This document shows positions 61,801 to 64,000 of a DNA stretch of 64,000 nucleotides, in pieces. The position numbers were made by a program, and so were the translations under genes. The stretch covers positions 129,792 to 193,791 of the forward strand of contig NMRB01000586.1 in NCBI GenBank assembly GCA_002633025.1, read 5' to 3'. Numbering within the stretch: the stretch's first letter is position 1; the number at the start of each line of letters is the position of its first letter. The stretch comes from Notospermus geniculatus. Taxonomy: Eukaryota > Nemertea > Pilidiophora > Heteronemertea > Lineidae. The notes under the pieces were generated by a model, which saw only the letters and a program-made list of their open reading frames with translations, searched no databases and was not told the DNA's origin.

Positions 61801-63397
61801 CTGTTGCAGGTGGATGCCAATATTGAAAATCTCATATCAAAACATCTAAACGTTACACCGAGCACAATCGGTGCCAAGATGGCAGCAAGTCTTGCCAAGA
61901 TGTATCTGCCCCCTCTGCCACCACCAATAGAGTCTGTGACGCCAAAGCGGCAGAGACCAAAACCAGCGCCGATACCGGCAATGACGTCTCCTCAGAAAAA
62001 ACAACCGCTCAGGACGAGTTTGAGGGAGGAGCTATTCCTGGCGTCTGTCAATCAAGAGAGACCGCCAGATTTTAATACGAGGATGGGATTTGATTTGAAG
62101 AGGATCGTGGAGGATCAGGTAATCTTGCAGTATTGCAACATGACTGGTTGCTCCTCCCAAACCTACAACTCCAACACTTTGGAAAGATCGGGAACTAGTC
62201 TGTCAATGAATCCCTACATGACGTAGTGGGTAGTTGGTAAATTTACCACACAGAAATTTCCGTGCCGAGATTTCTAATTTATGCGTCTGTTGCTTTAGAC
62301 AGCTTTAATGTTAGTTCTGCGCATCGTACTGATGTTAATATTAGTTCATAGATGGTGCTCCTGGGCTCAGAACGACCGTCAGGTGAGCAATAATCAGGAG
62401 AGCATTTTGCTGGAAAAACCGCACTTTGGGTGTGTACATACACACTTTGGCCCGAACTTATAAAAGGTGTCTTTCGCCTGTCTAACTTGGACTTGTTTAA
62501 GCCTAAACATTTGTAAGACAACTCTTAGACAAGTCTACCAAAACACCGGTGTTTATCGGAATTTCGAACAACGCAACGACGTCGGTCTAGCTAGTCAAGT
62601 CCAACAGGTGATTAAACATGTATCGCCGATCCACTGCCTTTGTTGAGACGATTATATAATGAATTGTAAAGGGCCATACCTCAGATGACCTCATTTGCGT
62701 GGCATTCGTCATAATAGGCCTATTTGCTGTTGTGACTGGATAGATAGTACACCCTTAGTCAAAAGTAAATGCCCACCTAATTTTCCCGCATATTTCCTAG
62801 AATATTTTTCGTAGCCACGTTTTCTTTTCATACAAATAATCTAGGGCCACTGGGACACATTTTAAGACCATAAAACTTGAAATTATGAATGAATCACAAG
62901 CTTAGACAACTGCAAAACAAGCCCCCTGGCATGTTTTGCGATTCCTTTGTTATTTGGACACCGCTGTCTATCTTTGGACGGCAATTTTAGACACGTCTAA
63001 GATAGACATCCTTCTGTAATCGCAGTTTAAGCTAGACGACTGATTTAGACTTGTCTTGGCGAGTTAGACTTGTCTAAGAGATAGACATCGTTTATAAGTT
63101 CGGGCCTTTATGTTTGCCCCCCTCCCCCTTCGGTTGTGTACATACTAAATGGACAGCCCTTACCAGGGCCAACAATGCTTTGGCTTCAGCCCTGATGGAA
63201 AAGTCAATTAAATACAATTATCATCTTGTACATTTTAGTGGAGGAAGGAGCTACAGGCACAAATGGAAGAGGATGAGAAGGAGAGACTAGAGGGACTGGA
63301 ACTTGACCAAAAAGATGTGGAGGCAGCGGCAAGGGAAAGGGAGATAAAAAAGGTGGAAAAATTAAAAGGGAAGCAGGCGCAAATCCCTGTCACTTAG
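55810..63397 (+). CDS. TMEM232: Transmembrane protein 232 (TMEM232) orthologue
   Basis: Coding exons: 55810-56058, 56494-56599, 56874-57131, 57610-57836, 58588-58775, 59190-59350, 59492-60000, 60614-60851, 61405-61586, 61810-62118, 63239-63397. They sum to 2586 nt, 861 residues. The N-terminus MPITRVPIVHKFGIISHSQR and later blocks (LFYLAETCLYWLRTDA, GFSECQEAYNPYPNALLSLR, ENWVDAVCALNVLAEAAKAN, WSWRVRYTALQGLVKICR) match remembered TMEM232. Human TMEM232 is about 657 residues; the extra length comes largely from exon 7 (residues about 397-566), a Ser/Glu/Lys-rich insert. Exon 11 encodes a charged, coiled-coil-like tail. The vertebrate protein has been tied to sperm flagella; I infer a ciliary role. 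A poly(A) signal AATAAA is at 63544. Despite the name I see no strong membrane helix. Confidence 0.92.
57184..57575. mobile_element. Two SINE copies in head-to-head orientation
   Basis: An inverse copy (57184-57405) is followed by a plus copy (57408-57575). They meet at their tRNA-like heads, both reduced. They lie in the third intron of TMEM232, ending 34 bp before exon 4. Confidence 0.8.
57910..58157 (-). mobile_element. Second type of tRNA-like SINE
   Basis: On the minus strand the head reads GCCCGGTGGTCGAGTGGTTA (box A-like) with GAGTTCGACTCGGGCG (box B-like) about 45 bp later. The body with ACTTGCCCTGGCAT is distantly like the common SINE. Confidence 0.7.
58372..58548. mobile_element. 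MITE, family D, best copy
   Basis: Left GGCGTGGATCCAAGGGGGG and right TCCTGGATCCGTCCCTGCC. Interior TTTGGAGCAAATCATTGAAA. Length is about 175 bp. It lies in the intron before TMEM232 exon 5, ending 40 bp from it. Confidence 0.8.
58950..59162. mobile_element. TIR element, family A
   Basis: Ends GCCCCCACCCCCAGAGTCC and CTGGGGGCAGATGAATT. It ends about 28 bp before the TMEM232 exon 6 acceptor. Confidence 0.8.
60035..60395 (-). mobile_element. Two SINE tail fragments in tandem
   Basis: 60035-60210 and 60228-60395 both begin TCAGGGCYRAAGCCAAAGCA. They lie at the start of the intron after TMEM232 exon 7. Confidence 0.8.
60448..60587. mobile_element. Short TIR element (GGGCCGTATTCAAAAAGGGT)
   Basis: Left TGGGCCGTATTCAAAAAGGG and right CCCTTTTTGAATACGGTCCA are inverted. 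The inner GACTTAGACGCGTGTAACTT and AAGTTACACGCGTCTAAGTC also pair. The GGGCCGTATTC end resembles the element at 28317. Confidence 0.85.
61080..61302. repeat. Three tandem short palindromes
   Basis: Units near 61083, 61160 and 61245 each read GGTAT-CATT-GGAAAGT-CTCA-GAGAGCTTTCC-AATG-ATACC in approximate form. Single related units lie at 5735-5800, 8800-8850 and 40270-40322. They sit in the TMEM232 intron before exon 9. Confidence 0.75.
62451..63107. mobile_element. 657 bp TIR element in last TMEM232 intron
   Basis: Left GGCCCGAACTTATAAAAGGT and right TTATAAGTTCGGGCC are inverted, with further pairing of GTCTAACTTGGACTTG and GTTAGACTTGTC. Many TAGACAAGTCTA-type words lie inside. No coding capacity seen. 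Confidence 0.75.
63160..63205 (+). mobile_element. SINE tail fragment
   Basis: ACCAGGGCCAACAATGCTTT to GATGGAAAAGTCAATT only. Another fragment of the same tail is at 63585-63660, beyond the TMEM232 stop. Confidence 0.75.
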
Positions 63398-63685
63398 AAC
63401 AAAAAGACAGAAAATACAAGTTTCTCATCAAGACTGTGATACTTATATTTACCTGGACATTTTTTTTGTGATTGTAGGATGTACAGTTTAGTATACTGTA
63501 CTGTACTGTATACCGGTACATGTATACTGAAAAGTATGTTACAAATAAAGTTACCCGTATGTGATAAAAACATTGTACACATTGGCTTGAGATGGCATCT
63601 TCCACACTTACCAGGGTCAATAACGCTTTGGCTTTGGCCTGTGGAAAAATCCAATTCAAAACTGACTCTTAGAATTTAGCCGTCA

Positions 63686-64000
63686 TCAAACATCCCTTTT
63701 GTCCTTTTTCCTTTTCGACTTCTTTTTCTTAATCCTCACAACATCAGCATCTGACTGACCCCCAGAACCCTGCCCCTCATCACACACCCCTTTCTTCCTC
63801 TTCCTGGATGCCTCCACCCCGTCCCCCACATCAATTTCACCACCCACAGTCCTATTTCTTTTCGACTTCTTTGCCTTTTTTTTACCTTCAGGTGAAGCCG
63901 ATTCAGCAACATCCGCCTCAGTTGTTTGTTTTTTACCAGACTTTTTCATATCACAGCTGTTAGTACCATCACCATCATTATCCACAGAATCCAATTTTTC
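63686..64000 (-). CDS. Lysine-rich C-terminal exon, gene runs off window
   Basis: The frame is open from the window edge to a stop at 63686-63688. The visible part starts EKLDSVDNDGDG and contains several Lys-rich clusters, KKSGKK, GKKKAKKSKR, RKRKKG and KKKKSKRKKDKRDV at the end. Such tails are common in nucleolar and ribosome-assembly proteins. I cannot name the family. The stop is 288 bp from that of TMEM232, tail to tail, so the 3' UTRs may overlap. Confidence 0.6.
   Translation of the reverse strand, partial: EKLDSVDNDGDGTNSCDMKKSGKKQTTEADVAESASPEGKKKAKKSKRNRTVGGEIDVGDGVEASRKRKKGVCDEGQGSGGQSDADVVRIKKKKSKRKKDKRDV

Overview
This is a repeat-rich animal nuclear genome window. It holds spliced genes with GT-AG introns, dispersed tRNA-derived SINEs, many small terminal-inverted-repeat (TIR) elements and one assembly gap (Ns at 37162-37612). 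The gene set (SECIS-binding protein, a UGA-containing SelW-family protein, frameshifted antizyme, dynactin p27, TMEM232) points to a metazoan that still uses selenocysteine. Intron size, frequent taggccta words and the repeat style suggest a marine invertebrate, perhaps a non-vertebrate deuterostome or a spiralian. I cannot name the species.

Layout. 1-3030 (+): 3' part of a large proline-rich docking-like protein. 9691-30354 (-): a complete 13-exon SECIS-binding protein 2 family gene, 1326 codons, with the L7Ae-type RNA-binding domain near the C-terminus and a 7.7 kb first intron. 32113-34703 (-): a four-exon SelW/MIEN1-family gene with an in-frame UGA in a C-x-x-U motif and a C-terminal CaaX box. 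34704-44756: no recognised gene, mostly repeats and the gap. 44757-47299 (-): ornithine decarboxylase antizyme with a UCC-UGA +1 frameshift site. 47617-50359 (+): dynactin subunit 6, head to head with antizyme. 52885-54570 (-): a three-finger C2H2-like zinc-finger gene. 55810-63397 (+): TMEM232, 11 coding exons, head to head with the zinc-finger gene. 63686-64000 (-): the lysine-rich C-terminal exon of an unidentified gene.

All exon joins were made by eye using splice consensus, frame continuity and remembered family sequences. For each complete gene the exon lengths sum to a multiple of three, after skipping one base in antizyme.

The most striking point is that three genes tied to non-standard decoding of UGA lie on the same strand within 38 kb: the SECIS-binding factor, a selenocysteine protein directly upstream of it, and antizyme, whose synthesis needs a +1 shift at UGA. 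I could not find a SECIS element for the selenoprotein by eye, so that is the main open point. The rest of the window is dominated by at least six families of short palindromic or TIR elements, several inserted in introns and one nested inside another with TTA target duplications.
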